Source of the DNA: Arcobacter sp. F2176
GTDB lineage: Bacteria > Campylobacterota > Campylobacteria > Campylobacterales > Arcobacteraceae
NCBI RefSeq assembly: GCF_004116465.1
Contig: NZ_PDJV01000005.1
Location: 62,001 to 126,000 of the forward strand
Direction of reading: 5' to 3'
DNA: 64,000 bases
Part shown: positions 52,776 through 63,181 of the stretch, piece by piece
Layout: the number at the start of each line of letters is the position of its first letter
How positions within the stretch are numbered: the first letter of the stretch is position 1
Position numbers and translations under genes: made by a program
The notes under the pieces: generated by a model
The model's input: the letters and a program-made list of their open reading frames with translations, nothing else
Database searches by the model: none
What the model was told of the DNA's origin: nothing

Positions 52776-53461
52776 AAGAGTTAATACATATAATAGAAGA
52801 TGATTCTTCTGTAAAAAAATTATTAGAAATAACATTTAAAGAGTATGCTTTTAATTTTATTTCAAGTGAAAGCAAGAAAAATGCTATAATGATGTTCTTA
52901 AGTCATAATCCAAGTCTTCTTATAGTTGATTTAGGACTACCAGATGGTGATGGGAAAGATTTAATAAAACAAATTAGAGAAATATCAAAAGTACCAATTA
53001 TCGTTCTAACAGCAAGACATGATGAAAAAGAAATTGTGGCTGCTTTAGATGTTGGAGCAGATGATTATATTACAAAACCATTTTCAGTAAATGAGCTATT
53101 GGCAAGAATAAGGGCAAATTTAAGAAGAAATATTACAAAAGAAGAGATTGATAATAAATTTATTTGCAATGACTTAGATTTGGATATTAGTACAAGAACT
53201 ATCAAATTCAAAAAAGAAGTACTAAAACTAACCCCTATTGAATATGAGTTGTTAAAATATTTTATGATAAATGCAAACAAAACCTTAACCCATAAACAAA
53301 TTCTAAATGAAGTATGGGGAACAGGTTATCAAACTGAAATGCAATATTTAAGAACTTATGTAAATACTTTAAGAAAAAAAATAGAACAAAACAGTACTAG
53401 ACCAAAATATATAAAAACTGAGTCTGGAATTGGTTATAGATTTTCTTATAGTGAAAATTAG
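52772..53461 (+). CDS. KdpE-like response regulator
   Basis: 229 residues: receiver domain (IIEDDSSVKKLLEITFKEYA, phospho-acceptor Asp in LLIVDLGLPDGDGKDL) and an OmpR-type winged helix (LTPIEYELLKYFMINANKTL, YLRTYVNTLRKKIEQN). The acidic DD and Lys of the receiver are present. Its ATG overlaps the kinase stop by 4 bases. It probably controls the adjoining TrkH/TrkA genes 12 bases downstream. Confidence 0.92.
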   Translation: MKELIHIIEDDSSVKKLLEITFKEYAFNFISSESKKNAIMMFLSHNPSLLIVDLGLPDGDGKDLIKQIREISKVPIIVLTARHDEKEIVAALDVGADDYITKPFSVNELLARIRANLRRNITKEEIDNKFICNDLDLDISTRTIKFKKEVLKLTPIEYELLKYFMINANKTLTHKQILNEVWGTGYQTEMQYLRTYVNTLRKKIEQNSTRPKYIKTESGIGYRFSYSEN

Positions 53462-53473
53462 GATTAATAATTA

Positions 53474-54799
53474 GTGGAACATAAATATGTAAAATCTATA
53501 TTTTTAGGATATGTATTAGTTATATTTTTTGGAGCATTAGTTCTTTCTTTGCCTATTTGTCATAAAGGAAGTTTATCCTTTATCGATTCTATTTTTACAG
53601 CTACTAGTGCTACATGTGTGACAGGACTCATTGTTACAAGTACTTCTGAAAACTTTACTTTTTTAGGTGAAGTTATTATTATGATTCTTATCCAAATTGG
53701 TGGAATAGGATATATGTCATTAGTAATCATTTTCTTTTTATCTCTTAGACAAAGACTAGATATAGATGAAAAAAGAGCAATGAGACAATCATTAGATTTA
53801 CCAAACATGCATGTTCGAAGATTCTTAAAAAAGATTTTTGCTGTTGTATTAGTTATAGAACTAGCAGGAGCTATTGTTTTAACTACTCAATTTCTTAAGA
53901 AGTATGATCTTTTGGAATCTATTTGGTATGGAATATTTCATAGTGTAAGTGCGTTTAACAATGCAGGCTTCTCTTTATTTACAAATAGTCTTGTAGGATA
54001 TCAAAGTGACACTATTTCCTTAGTTACAATCTGTATCTTAGTAGTCTTAGGAGGAATGGGATATTTTGTTTTAATTGAAATTTATGAAAATAGAAAATTT
54101 GCTAAAAGGTTTACTATTCATACAAGAATTATGATATATGGAACAATTATTTTAATAATTGCAGGAATGATATTATTTTTATCCATTGAATGGGATAACC
54201 CAAAAACTCTTGGAAACTTATCTGTTTATGATAAATTATTAAATGCTTTTTTTCTCTCGATTAACTTTAGAACTAGCGGTTTTAATAGCATTGATTTGGG
54301 AGCATTAAAAGAATCTTCTCTTTTCTTTTCAACCTTATTTATGATGACAGGAGCAGGACAAGGAAGTACAGCTGGTGGTATGAAAATAACTACTGTTGCT
54401 ATTTTAATTATTACAGTAATTTATATTTTAAAAGAGAGTAATCAACAACCAAGTATTTTTAAAAGAACAATTGAACAAAAAATTATAAATAAAGCTCTAG
54501 CAATTATTCTTTCATCCTCTTTCTTTGTACTTTTAGCCACTTTAATATTAGTAGAAACACAAAATTTACCTTTTTTAAGAATTTTATTTGAAGTTGTTTC
54601 TGCCTTTGGGACAGTTGGAGTATCAACAGGGAATGGGGATATTCTAAGTTTTTCTCAAGAATTTGACACCTTTGGAAAAAGTATTATCATAATTATGATG
54701 TTAGCAGGAAGACTTGGAGTCTTTGCTTTTGGTTTAATCTTAGTAGGAAAAGCAAAAACAAAACATTTTAAATACCCAGTAGGAAGGATTATTATATGA
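53474..54799 (+). CDS. TrkH/KtrB-family potassium transporter, pore subunit (GTG start)
   Basis: 441 residues with about ten hydrophobic segments. The four filter loops include ATSATCVTGLIVTSTS, SAFNNAGFSLF, INFRTSGFNSIDLG and SAFGTVGVSTGNGD, as in KtrB; the gating loop GAGQGSTAGGMKITT follows. The start is GTG at 53474, with AGGA nine bases before. It overlaps the TrkA-type gene by 4 bases, giving the two subunits of one K+ (Na+-coupled) uptake system. Confidence 0.93.
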   Translation: MEHKYVKSIFLGYVLVIFFGALVLSLPICHKGSLSFIDSIFTATSATCVTGLIVTSTSENFTFLGEVIIMILIQIGGIGYMSLVIIFFLSLRQRLDIDEKRAMRQSLDLPNMHVRRFLKKIFAVVLVIELAGAIVLTTQFLKKYDLLESIWYGIFHSVSAFNNAGFSLFTNSLVGYQSDTISLVTICILVVLGGMGYFVLIEIYENRKFAKRFTIHTRIMIYGTIILIIAGMILFLSIEWDNPKTLGNLSVYDKLLNAFFLSINFRTSGFNSIDLGALKESSLFFSTLFMMTGAGQGSTAGGMKITTVAILIITVIYILKESNQQPSIFKRTIEQKIINKALAIILSSSFFVLLATLILVETQNLPFLRILFEVVSAFGTVGVSTGNGDILSFSQEFDTFGKSIIIIMMLAGRLGVFAFGLILVGKAKTKHFKYPVGRIII

Positions 54800-55443
54800 A
54801 AACAATCGCAGTTATTGGATTAGGAAAATTTGGATCTTATATTGTAAAGAGTTTATCAAGATTAGATGTAAAAGTAATAGCAGTAGATAATGATGAAAAA
54901 AGAATTCAAGAGATAAGCGAATACATTGATAATGCTTTTGTACTTGATAGTACAAATAAACAAGCCCTAGAAGATGTTGGAATATACAATCTTGATACGG
55001 TTATTGTTAGTATTGGTGAAAATATAGAAGCAAGTATTTTAACAGTAATGGCACTAAAAGATTTAAATAATCAAAATATTATTGCAAAAGCTATCACATC
55101 AACTCATGGTGAAATATTATCAAAAATTGGTGCTTTTAAAATAATCTATCCTGAAAAAATAGCGGGAAGAATGTTAGTAAATAAACTTATTGATAATATG
55201 ACTATAGAAGAGATAGACATAAGTAACAATATAAAAATCATAAAACTAGTAGCAAATGAAAAATTTATCAATAGAAGAATTTATGAGATAAAAGAAGAGT
55301 ACAAAAAACTTAAAATAGTCTCTTATAAATCAGATGGAACTTGGGTTTTAAATATTGACTCCTCTTATAAAATAAAAGAAAATGATATTTTAGTTTTTAT
55401 AGGAGAAGCTAAATATAGTAAAGAATTTTGTAAAGAATTCTAA
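54796..55443 (+). CDS. TrkA/KtrA-family potassium transport regulatory subunit
   Basis: 215 residues. An RCK N-domain with the Rossmann loop VIGLGKFGSYIVKSLSRLDV and acidic ribose-binding DNDEKR, then an RCK C-domain (about 140-215). It binds ATP/ADP or NAD and gates the TrkH/KtrB pore from the cytoplasm. It overlaps the transporter gene by 4 bases. A hairpin follows its stop codon. Confidence 0.93.
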   Translation: MKTIAVIGLGKFGSYIVKSLSRLDVKVIAVDNDEKRIQEISEYIDNAFVLDSTNKQALEDVGIYNLDTVIVSIGENIEASILTVMALKDLNNQNIIAKAITSTHGEILSKIGAFKIIYPEKIAGRMLVNKLIDNMTIEEIDISNNIKIIKLVANEKFINRRIYEIKEEYKKLKIVSYKSDGTWVLNIDSSYKIKENDILVFIGEAKYSKEFCKEF

Positions 55444-55471
55444 AATTTAATTAAAATAAAGCTCACATTTT

Positions 55472-55492
55472 AAATCAACCTATGGTTGATTT
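55472..55492 (+). terminator. Hairpin terminator after the potassium operon
   Basis: AAATCAACC and GGTTGATTT form a perfect 9-bp stem with a TAT loop, followed by a short T/A tract. It separates the potassium operon from the nifH promoter. Confidence 0.7.
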
Positions 55493-55670
55493 TACTAAAA
55501 CTTACACTCCAAAATAACAAAATTTACAAAATTTGTAGTAAAAAAACAATTATGCAAACAAGATAAATTTTATCCTATTTTCAACTTATAAAAAGAATTT
55601 ATCCACCCAAACTCCTATTTTACGGGGAATTATAAAAATATTTAAAAAAAATATTCTTTTTTTCATCTTG

Positions 55671-55686
55671 TGGAACGCAATATGCA
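55671..55686 (+). promoter_or_regulatory. Sigma-54 promoter of nifH
   Basis: TGGAACGCAATATGCA fits TGG-N10-GC and lies 39 bases before the nifH ATG. An A/T-rich 170-base region upstream holds no convincing TGT-N10-ACA NifA site (see rejected items). Confidence 0.85.
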
Positions 55687-55701
55687 ATTATCTATTTGTA
55701 A

Positions 55702-56640
<939 letters not shown>

Positions 56641-56667
56641 AAAATAGTAAGTATTAAGCTGTATGTT

Positions 56668-56784
56668 GGCGAATTCTTTCGCCCTTTAGGATTTGCTTCT
56701 TTAAAGATTTTTTATAAATCTTGTTAAAAGAAGTCATAAAATATAGGTCCCTTTAAAAATGGGACATTTTAAAAGGAGAATAAA
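56668..56784 (+). ncRNA. nif intercistronic leader element, copy C (between nifH and the 119-aa gene)
   Basis: Hairpin GGCGAA/TTCGCC (56668-56683), CTTTAG (56684-56689), then a second hairpin with base stem CTTCTTT/AAAAGAAG and apical AGATTT/AAATCT. The 3' module has GTCCC (56747) with GGGAC (56761) and A/T arms pairing with the ribosome site AAAAGGAG. The second stem has changed on both sides relative to copies A and B. Confidence 0.85.
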
Positions 56785-57144
56785 ATGTTTGTATGTGGAT
56801 ACCACTTCCCAGCTGATATGGGTAATGATGTAAGTTTTGATAAAGTAATAAAGAAAGTGCAAGATGGAATTGATGCTACAGGTAAATCTGTAACTGTTTC
56901 AAGTGAAACAAGAGAAGGTGTAAAATTAGAAGAAATTTCTATCCCAGAAGGTTCTTTTTTACATACTGCATTAGTTGATTATTATACTAATACTGAGTGT
57001 AAAGAAAAAGATGGTTATAAAATGGTTTATTATACTAATAAATACCAAATTTCTGAAATATCAAAATCTGTAGATGGTGATGCAACTAAAGCTATTTGTA
57101 AAAAATTAGATGACATGAATCTATATAGAGTTAAAGTAGCGTAA
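56785..57144 (+). CDS. Unknown 119-residue protein between nifH and nifD
   Basis: 119 residues, mostly soluble, with Cys4, Cys75 (TECKEK) and Cys105 (AICKKL). Sequence landmarks are FVCGYHFPADMGNDVSFDKV at the start and YKMVYYTNKYQISEISKSVD in the middle. It is not NifT, a PII-like NifI protein, or NafY as far as I can see. It sits between nifH and nifD, with a leader element on each side, so it should be made together with nitrogenase, perhaps at its own level. Confidence 0.7.
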   Translation: MFVCGYHFPADMGNDVSFDKVIKKVQDGIDATGKSVTVSSETREGVKLEEISIPEGSFLHTALVDYYTNTECKEKDGYKMVYYTNKYQISEISKSVDGDATKAICKKLDDMNLYRVKVA

Positions 57145-57158
57145 ACAAAATTATAAAA

Positions 57159-57280
57159 AGGACAACTCGTTGTTCTCTTTAGGAGTTGACAACTTTTGCG
57201 GATTTTTTACAAATCCTTGTCAAAAGAAATTATAAAAATAAAGTCCCTTAAAAATTGGGACAATTTATAAGGAAAAAATT
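57159..57280 (+). ncRNA. nif intercistronic leader element, copy D (before nifD)
   Basis: Hairpin AGGACAAC/GTTGTTCT (57159-57176), CTTTAG (57177-57182), second hairpin with stem CTTTTG/CAAAAG (57193-57226) and apical GGATTT/AAATCC. The 3' module has GTCCC (57243) with GGGAC (57257) and A/T arms overlapping the ribosome site AAGGA before the nifD ATG at 57281. Confidence 0.85.
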
Positions 57281-58747
57281 ATGGGACCAGAAACATTAGA
57301 GAGTCTTCAAAAGCAAGCGATTGCAGAAGTACTTGAAGCTTATCCAGAAAAAGCTAAAAAAAATAGAGCAAAACACTTAGGAGTTGACAATCCAGAAGGT
57401 GTTAAAGGTTCTTGTGATACTACAAGAAGTAACAAACAAACTGTACCAGGTGTTATGTCACAAAGAGGTTGTGCATACGCAGGATCTAAAGGGGTTGTTT
57501 GGGGACCAATTAAAGATATGATTCATATCTCTCATGGACCAATTGGATGTGGACAATATTCAAGAGGTGGTAGAAGAAATTATTATATCGGTACAACTGG
57601 TGTTGATACATTTGTTACAATGAACTTCTCAACTGACTTTAACGAAAAAGATATCGTTTTCGGTGGAGATAAAAAACTTAAAAAAGCATTAGAAGAGATT
57701 GATGAATTATTCCCATTAAACAATGGTATTTCAATTCAATCAGAATGTCCAATCGGTCTAATCGGTGATGATATTCAAGCAGTAGCTAAAGTGCATAAAA
57801 AAGAGACAGGTCATCAAACTGTTGCTGTATCATGTGAAGGGTTTAGAGGGGTTTCACAATCTCTTGGTCACCACATCGCAAATGATATGATAAGAGATCA
57901 TGTTATGCCTGATACATCACATAGAAAAGATTTTGAATCAACTCCTTATGATGTAGCAATTATTGGAGATTATAACATCGGGGGAGATGCTTGGTCTACA
58001 AGATTAATCTTAGAAGAAATGGGATTAAGAGTTATTGCACAATGGTCTGGTGATGCTACTTATAAAGAGTTAGCAATTGCGCCGAAAGCAAAATTAAACT
58101 TACTTCACTGTTATAGATCTATGAACTATATTTCTAGACATATGGAGCAAGAGTTTGGTATACCTTGGATGGAATATAACTTCTTTGGACCAAGTAAAAC
58201 TACTGAGTCTTTAAGAAAAATTGCTTCATTCTTTGATGAGACAATACAAGCAAAAACTGAAGCTACAATAGCTAAATATACTGCAATGACAGACGCTGTT
58301 ATTGCTAAATATAAACCAATGTTAGAGGGTAAAAAAGTTATGCTTTATGTTGGTGGATTAAGACCAAGACACGTTATTGGAGCTTATGAAGATTTAGGAA
58401 TGGAAGTTATTGGTACTGGTTATGAGTTCGGACATGGTGATGATTATAAAAGAACTAAAGAAGATTTAGGAAGATCAACACTTATTTATGATGATGCAAA
58501 TGAGTATGAGTTAGAAGAATTTGTTAAAAAATTGAGACCTGACTTAGTTGCAGCTGGGGTAAAAGAGAAATATGTATTTCAAAAAATGGGATTACCATTT
58601 AGACAAATGCACTCTTGGGATTACAGTGGACCATACCATGGGTATGATGCATTTGCAATTTTTGCGAAAGATATGGATTTAGCTATGAATTCTCCTGTTT
58701 GGAATCATACTAAAGCACCATGGGACAAAGAAGAAGTGGGAGCGTAA
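57281..58747 (+). CDS. nifD: Nitrogenase molybdenum-iron protein alpha chain
   Basis: 488 residues. P-cluster cysteines are at 64, 90 and 156 ([32 protein letters not shown]). FeMo-cofactor ligands are Cys277 ([10 protein letters not shown]) and His444 ([13 protein letters not shown]), and the Arg/His environment of the substrate site ([19 protein letters not shown]) is intact. It is a molybdenum-type enzyme rather than vanadium or iron-only. It is one base from nifK and is preceded by leader copy D. Confidence 0.98.
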   Translation: MGPETLESLQKQAIAEVLEAYPEKAKKNRAKHLGVDNPEGVKGSCDTTRSNKQTVPGVMSQRGCAYAGSKGVVWGPIKDMIHISHGPIGCGQYSRGGRRNYYIGTTGVDTFVTMNFSTDFNEKDIVFGGDKKLKKALEEIDELFPLNNGISIQSECPIGLIGDDIQAVAKVHKKETGHQTVAVSCEGFRGVSQSLGHHIANDMIRDHVMPDTSHRKDFESTPYDVAIIGDYNIGGDAWSTRLILEEMGLRVIAQWSGDATYKELAIAPKAKLNLLHCYRSMNYISRHMEQEFGIPWMEYNFFGPSKTTESLRKIASFFDETIQAKTEATIAKYTAMTDAVIAKYKPMLEGKKVMLYVGGLRPRHVIGAYEDLGMEVIGTGYEFGHGDDYKRTKEDLGRSTLIYDDANEYELEEFVKKLRPDLVAAGVKEKYVFQKMGLPFRQMHSWDYSGPYHGYDAFAIFAKDMDLAMNSPVWNHTKAPWDKEEVGA

Positions 58748-58748
58748 T

Positions 58749-60293
58749 ATGCAAGATTTAGATAATATAGTAAACGGACAAAAACTATTTTTAAAACCTG
58801 AATATCAAGAAGTTTTAAAAAATAAAAAAGAATTTGAAGGTTCAATGGGAGCTATCAATCCAGCTAAAGTTGATGAAATCCAAGAATGGACTAAATCATG
58901 GGATTATAGAGAAAAAAATCTTGCAAGAGAAGCAATTACTGTTAACCCTGCTAAAGCTTGTCAACCTCTAGGTGCAGTAATGGTAGGTCTTGGTTTTGAA
59001 AATACTATGCCTTATGTACATGGAAGCCATGGGTGTGTTGCATACTTTAGAACATATTTTACAAGACACTTTAAAGAACCAACTCCATGTGTTTCTGATT
59101 CAATGAGTGAATCTGCAGCGGTATTTGGTGGATTAGCAAATATGAAAGATGGGTTAAGAAACTGTAACGCGTTATATAAGCCTGAAATGATTGCTGTTAG
59201 TACAACTTGTATGGCAGAAGTTATCGGTGATGACTTAGGTGCATTTATTATTGGAGCTAAAGAAGAAGCAGAAGGTGAATTAGATGACGTTCTTATTCCT
59301 CATGCACATACTCCATCTTTTGTTGGTTCGCATATTACAGGTTACGATAATATGATGAAATCTACTTTAGAGCAATTAAATCCTCCTAAAGCTGAAAAAG
59401 TTGATGAAGAGAGAATTAATATTATCCCTGGATTTGAACCATATTTAGGTTCATTAAAAGAGATTAAAAAAATCTCTAAAATGTTCGGTGATAAAATCAT
59501 AATGATTGGTGACCATGAAGAGCAATGGGATACTGGAGCTGGTGAATATAAATTATATGCTGGTGGAACTAAAATTGAAGATGCTAAAACTGCAGTAAAT
59601 GCAAAAGCAACTATCTCTTTACAAAAGTATTCTACAATAGCAACTGCTAAAACTATTAAAAACAAATGGAAACAAACTTATGAAACTTGTAATCCAATTG
59701 GTTTAAGTGGTACAGACGCATTTGTTATGAAATTAGCAGAATTAACTGGTAAAGAAGTTCCAGAAGAATTAAAACAACAAAGAGCTAGACTTGTTGATGC
59801 AATGCAAGATTCTTACCCATATATGCATGGTAAAAAAATCGCAATCTGGGGAGATCCTGATTTCTTATTAGGAATGGTTTCTTTCTTAGTTGAAATGGGA
59901 GCAATTCCAACTCATGTTGTATGTCATAATGCACCAAGAAAAAATTGGGAAGCCCAAATGAGAGAAATCTTAGATAAATCAAATAGATCTAGTGAATGTA
60001 ATATTTGGCCAGGTAAAGATTTATGGGCATTAAGATCATTATTATTCACAGAACCAGTTGATTTCATGATTGGAAATGTTTATGGTAAAGAACTTTACAG
60101 AGATACAAAAACTCCACTTATTAGAATTGGGTTCCCAATTTTTGATAGACATCACTTACATAGATACTCAATGAGTGGGTATGAAGGTGGTATCAACCTT
60201 TTAACTTGGATTACTAATGGTATCTTAGACCAATTAGATGAAGAGACTAAAGATATTGCCCAAACAGATTATTTCTTCGATTCAGTAAGATAG
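58749..60293 (+). CDS. nifK: Nitrogenase molybdenum-iron protein beta chain
   Basis: 514 residues. P-cluster cysteines are at 71, 96 and 154 (AKACQPLGAVMVG, HGSHGCVAYFRTYF, STTCMAEVIGDD). It pairs with NifD in the alpha2beta2 enzyme. The N-terminal extension of about 60 residues is as in Mo-nitrogenases. The gene starts one base after the nifD stop, and a clear terminator hairpin follows. Confidence 0.98.
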   Translation: MQDLDNIVNGQKLFLKPEYQEVLKNKKEFEGSMGAINPAKVDEIQEWTKSWDYREKNLAREAITVNPAKACQPLGAVMVGLGFENTMPYVHGSHGCVAYFRTYFTRHFKEPTPCVSDSMSESAAVFGGLANMKDGLRNCNALYKPEMIAVSTTCMAEVIGDDLGAFIIGAKEEAEGELDDVLIPHAHTPSFVGSHITGYDNMMKSTLEQLNPPKAEKVDEERINIIPGFEPYLGSLKEIKKISKMFGDKIIMIGDHEEQWDTGAGEYKLYAGGTKIEDAKTAVNAKATISLQKYSTIATAKTIKNKWKQTYETCNPIGLSGTDAFVMKLAELTGKEVPEELKQQRARLVDAMQDSYPYMHGKKIAIWGDPDFLLGMVSFLVEMGAIPTHVVCHNAPRKNWEAQMREILDKSNRSSECNIWPGKDLWALRSLLFTEPVDFMIGNVYGKELYRDTKTPLIRIGFPIFDRHHLHRYSMSGYEGGINLLTWITNGILDQLDEETKDIAQTDYFFDSVR

Positions 60294-60317
60294 TCTAACA
60301 TTATTTCAAATCATATT

Positions 60318-60345
60318 AAAACCAAGGACTTAGGTTCTTGGTTTT
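60318..60345 (+). terminator. Rho-independent terminator after nifK
   Basis: AAAACCAAG and CTTGGTTTT form a 9-bp stem around a 10-base loop and are followed by T-rich sequence. It ends the nifH-nifD-nifK transcript. Confidence 0.85.
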
Positions 60346-60427
60346 TTAATTTAATCTATACACTTAAAATTATCATCAGTAAATTTAAATATAATTGTAG
60401 GATTCATCTTTAAAAAAGGGGACACCT

Positions 60428-63076
60428 ATGAAAAAAGAAGAGTTTAAAAGCCACTTTGAGTTTGCTGAACAGAAATATACTTTTTATGATCTAAAAAAAC
60501 TTCAAACCTCAGATTTAACAAAAATAAATAAACTTCCCTACTCAATTCGTATCTTATTAGAAAACCTACTTAGGAATTTTGATCAGAAAATGATTACGGA
60601 ACAAGATATAAAAGAACTTGCTTCTTGGAAAAAGAAATATGAAACTCCATATGAAATTCCATATCATCCAGCAAGAGTTATTATGCAAGATTTTACAGGA
60701 ATACCTGCAATTGTTGATTTAGCTTCTATGCGAGATGCTATTGCAAAAGAAGGCAAAGATGCATCACTTATCAATCCTTTGGTACCAGTTGATCTTATTG
60801 TAGATCACTCTGTACAAGTTGATTTTAATGGAACAGAAGATAGTTTAGATAAAAATGTACAAATGGAATATAAAAGAAATGAAGAAAGATATTCTGTTTT
60901 AAAATGGGCTCAAGTAAGTTTTGATAATCTTCGTATTGTTCCTCCAAGATCAGGAATTTGCCATCAAGTAAATCTAGAATATTTAGGACAAATTGTTCAA
61001 AGAGAAGAAAAAGATGGAGAGAAAATTGCTTATTGTGACACATTAGTTGGAACTGATTCCCATACAACTATGATAAATTCTATTGGGGTAATGGGTTGGG
61101 GAGTAGGTGGAATTGAAGCAGAAGCCGTAATGTTAGGGCAACCTTATTATATGCCAATACCTGAAGTGATAGGACTTCGTTTATCAGGAGAGATAAAGGA
61201 AGGAATTACAGGAACGGATGTAGTATTAGCTATAACAAAAATACTTCGTGAATATAAAGTTGTAGAGAAATTTGTTGAAGTATACGGACCAGGACTAAAA
61301 TCTTTAACATTACCAGATAGAGCCACTATATCTAATATGTCTCCTGAATTTGGTTCAACTATGGCATTTTTCCCAGTAGATGATGAGACTTTACGATATA
61401 TGAAAGAGACAAATAGAGCAGATCAAGCACAATTTGTTGAAAGTTATACAAAAAACAATATGCTTTTTTATGATGAAGAAAATGAACCTGAATATACAGA
61501 TACTATTGAATTTGATCTCTCAAGTGTAAAACCAAGTATAGCAGGACCTAAAGAACCACATCAACATTTATTCTTAGACCAATTGCAAAAAACTACAAAA
61601 GAAGAAGCAGGAAGTTACAAAAGTGTAGATATAGAACTTGAGACAGAAACAATAGCTTTAAAACAAAGTGATATAGTAATTGCAGCAATTACCAGCTGTA
61701 CAAATACCTCAAATCCCTTTGTTATGCTAGGAGCTGGTCTTATTGCAAAAAAAGCTGTAGAACTAGGTCTGTCTATAAAACCATATGTTAAAACAAGTTT
61801 AGCTCCAGGGTCTAAAGTGGTCACTGACTACTTAAAAAGTGCCCAACTTGATAAATATCTAGATAAATTAGGCTTTAATCTTACAGCTTATGGCTGTACT
61901 ACTTGTATAGGGAATTCAGGGCCTTTAAAAAAACCTATCAATGATGCTATCATTGAAAATAAACTTTCAGTTGCTTCAGTGCTTTCTGGAAATAGAAACT
62001 TTGAAGCCCGAATTCATCCTTATGTAAGACAAAACTATCTAATGTCTCCAATGCTAGTAATGATTTATGCAATAGCAGGAACTGTTGATATTGATTTATA
62101 CAAAGATCCAATTGCTTTTGATAAAAATGAAAATCCTATTTTTATGAAAGATTTATGGCCTCAAAATGATGAAGTAAGAGAACTAATTAATAAAAATGTT
62201 ACTAGTGAACAATATAAACAAAGATATGCACAGATTTTACAAGGTGATGAAAATTGGAAAAGTTTACCAATAACTAAATCAGATACTTATAAATGGATTG
62301 AAAAGTCAAGCTATATTAAAAAAGCACCTTTTTTTGATAATTTTACTTTAAATACAACAAAAAAAGAAGATATTCAAAAAGCTAAAATATTAGCAATGTT
62401 TGGAGATACTGTAACTACAGATCATATCTCTCCTGCAGGAATAATTCCACCTGAGTATCCAGCAGGTAAATACTTACAAGAAGAAGGAATAAAAGTTGAA
62501 GAGTTTAACTCTTATGGTTCAAGAAGAGGAAATCATGAAGTAATGATGAGAGGAACATTTGCTAATGTTCGTATAAATAATAATCTTGTTTATCCAAAAG
62601 AGGGTGGTTTTTCAAAATATATGCCAAACGAAGAAGAAGATTATATCTACAATATTGCGATGAAATACAAACAAGAAAAGAGTGCAAGTGTTATTTTAGC
62701 AGGAAAAGAGTACGGAACAGGTAGTTCAAGAGACTGGGCAGCAAAAGGAACATCACTTTTAGGAGTAAGCGCAGTAATTGCTCAAAGTTACGAACGAATC
62801 CATAGAAGTAATCTTGTAGGTATGGGTGTCTTGCCTTTACAATTTATAGATACAAGCTGGAAAGACTTAGGATTAGATGGAAGTGAAACAATCGATATCT
62901 TAGAAATAAGTGAGATAACTCCAAGAACTATTCTACAAGTAAAAGCATATAAAACAAATGGGAAAGTATTGGAATTCCAAGTATTATGTCGCCTTGATAC
63001 GCAAATAGAAGTTGAATATTATAAAAACAACGGTATTTTAGAATATGTATTAAGAAAAATAATAAAAGAGAAGTAA
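60428..63076 (+). CDS. acnA: Aconitate hydratase, AcnA/IRP1 type
   Basis: 882 residues. The three [4Fe-4S] ligand cysteines are in AITSCTNTSNPFVM and AYGCTTCIGNSGPL, and the C-terminal swivel domain has YGTGSSRDWAAKGTSLLGVS. It interconverts citrate and isocitrate. As far as I know, this phylum usually relies on AcnB, so an AcnA-type enzyme next to nif may be a second or horizontally acquired copy. GGGGACACCT precedes the ATG. Confidence 0.94.
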   Translation: MKKEEFKSHFEFAEQKYTFYDLKKLQTSDLTKINKLPYSIRILLENLLRNFDQKMITEQDIKELASWKKKYETPYEIPYHPARVIMQDFTGIPAIVDLASMRDAIAKEGKDASLINPLVPVDLIVDHSVQVDFNGTEDSLDKNVQMEYKRNEERYSVLKWAQVSFDNLRIVPPRSGICHQVNLEYLGQIVQREEKDGEKIAYCDTLVGTDSHTTMINSIGVMGWGVGGIEAEAVMLGQPYYMPIPEVIGLRLSGEIKEGITGTDVVLAITKILREYKVVEKFVEVYGPGLKSLTLPDRATISNMSPEFGSTMAFFPVDDETLRYMKETNRADQAQFVESYTKNNMLFYDEENEPEYTDTIEFDLSSVKPSIAGPKEPHQHLFLDQLQKTTKEEAGSYKSVDIELETETIALKQSDIVIAAITSCTNTSNPFVMLGAGLIAKKAVELGLSIKPYVKTSLAPGSKVVTDYLKSAQLDKYLDKLGFNLTAYGCTTCIGNSGPLKKPINDAIIENKLSVASVLSGNRNFEARIHPYVRQNYLMSPMLVMIYAIAGTVDIDLYKDPIAFDKNENPIFMKDLWPQNDEVRELINKNVTSEQYKQRYAQILQGDENWKSLPITKSDTYKWIEKSSYIKKAPFFDNFTLNTTKKEDIQKAKILAMFGDTVTTDHISPAGIIPPEYPAGKYLQEEGIKVEEFNSYGSRRGNHEVMMRGTFANVRINNNLVYPKEGGFSKYMPNEEEDYIYNIAMKYKQEKSASVILAGKEYGTGSSRDWAAKGTSLLGVSAVIAQSYERIHRSNLVGMGVLPLQFIDTSWKDLGLDGSETIDILEISEITPRTILQVKAYKTNGKVLEFQVLCRLDTQIEVEYYKNNGILEYVLRKIIKEK

Positions 63077-63080
63077 TTCA

Positions 63081-63104
63081 TTATATATTAAAGTATATAA
63101 CGGT
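63081..63104. promoter_or_regulatory. Candidate ModE half-site before the mod operon
   Basis: TATATAACGGT (63094-63104) is one base from the right half of the ModE consensus (TATATAACGAT); the left half here (TTATATATTA) is weak. It overlaps the sigma-54-like site at 63101. Confidence 0.4.
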
Positions 63105-63116
63105 ATGCTTCTTGCA
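63101..63116 (+). promoter_or_regulatory. Possible sigma-54 promoter of the mod operon
   Basis: CGGTATGCTTCTTGCA has GG-N10-GC but a less typical first triplet than the eight nif promoters. It would place molybdate uptake in the nif regulon. Confidence 0.5.
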
Positions 63117-63148
63117 TATTGTTTATTGATTTTCATATTTTTATGATT

Positions 63149-63176
63149 ATCGCTATATATATTAATATATAAGGAG
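63149..63176. promoter_or_regulatory. ModE-box-like site overlapping the ModE-like ribosome site
   Basis: ATCGCTATATA (63149-63159) is a perfect left half of the ModE consensus; six bases later TATATAAGGAG follows, resembling the right half and containing the Shine-Dalgarno AAGGAG. Autoregulation of the mod operon by molybdate is inferred. Confidence 0.6.
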
Positions 63177-63181
63177 TCCTT

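Noticed and set aside
55472-55492. Hairpin after the TrkA-type gene as a nif leader copy
   Set aside because: It has the stem only, no CTTTAG or 3' module, and behaves like a normal terminator.
55534-55548. TGT-N9-ACA upstream of nifH as a NifA enhancer site
   Set aside because: The spacing is nine, not the ten required for the TGT-N10-ACA NifA site, and A/T-rich sequence gives many such chance matches. No nifA gene is in the window.
59342-59665. 107-codon frame antisense to nifK
   Set aside because: Entirely within a highly conserved gene and without a ribosome site or recognisable content.
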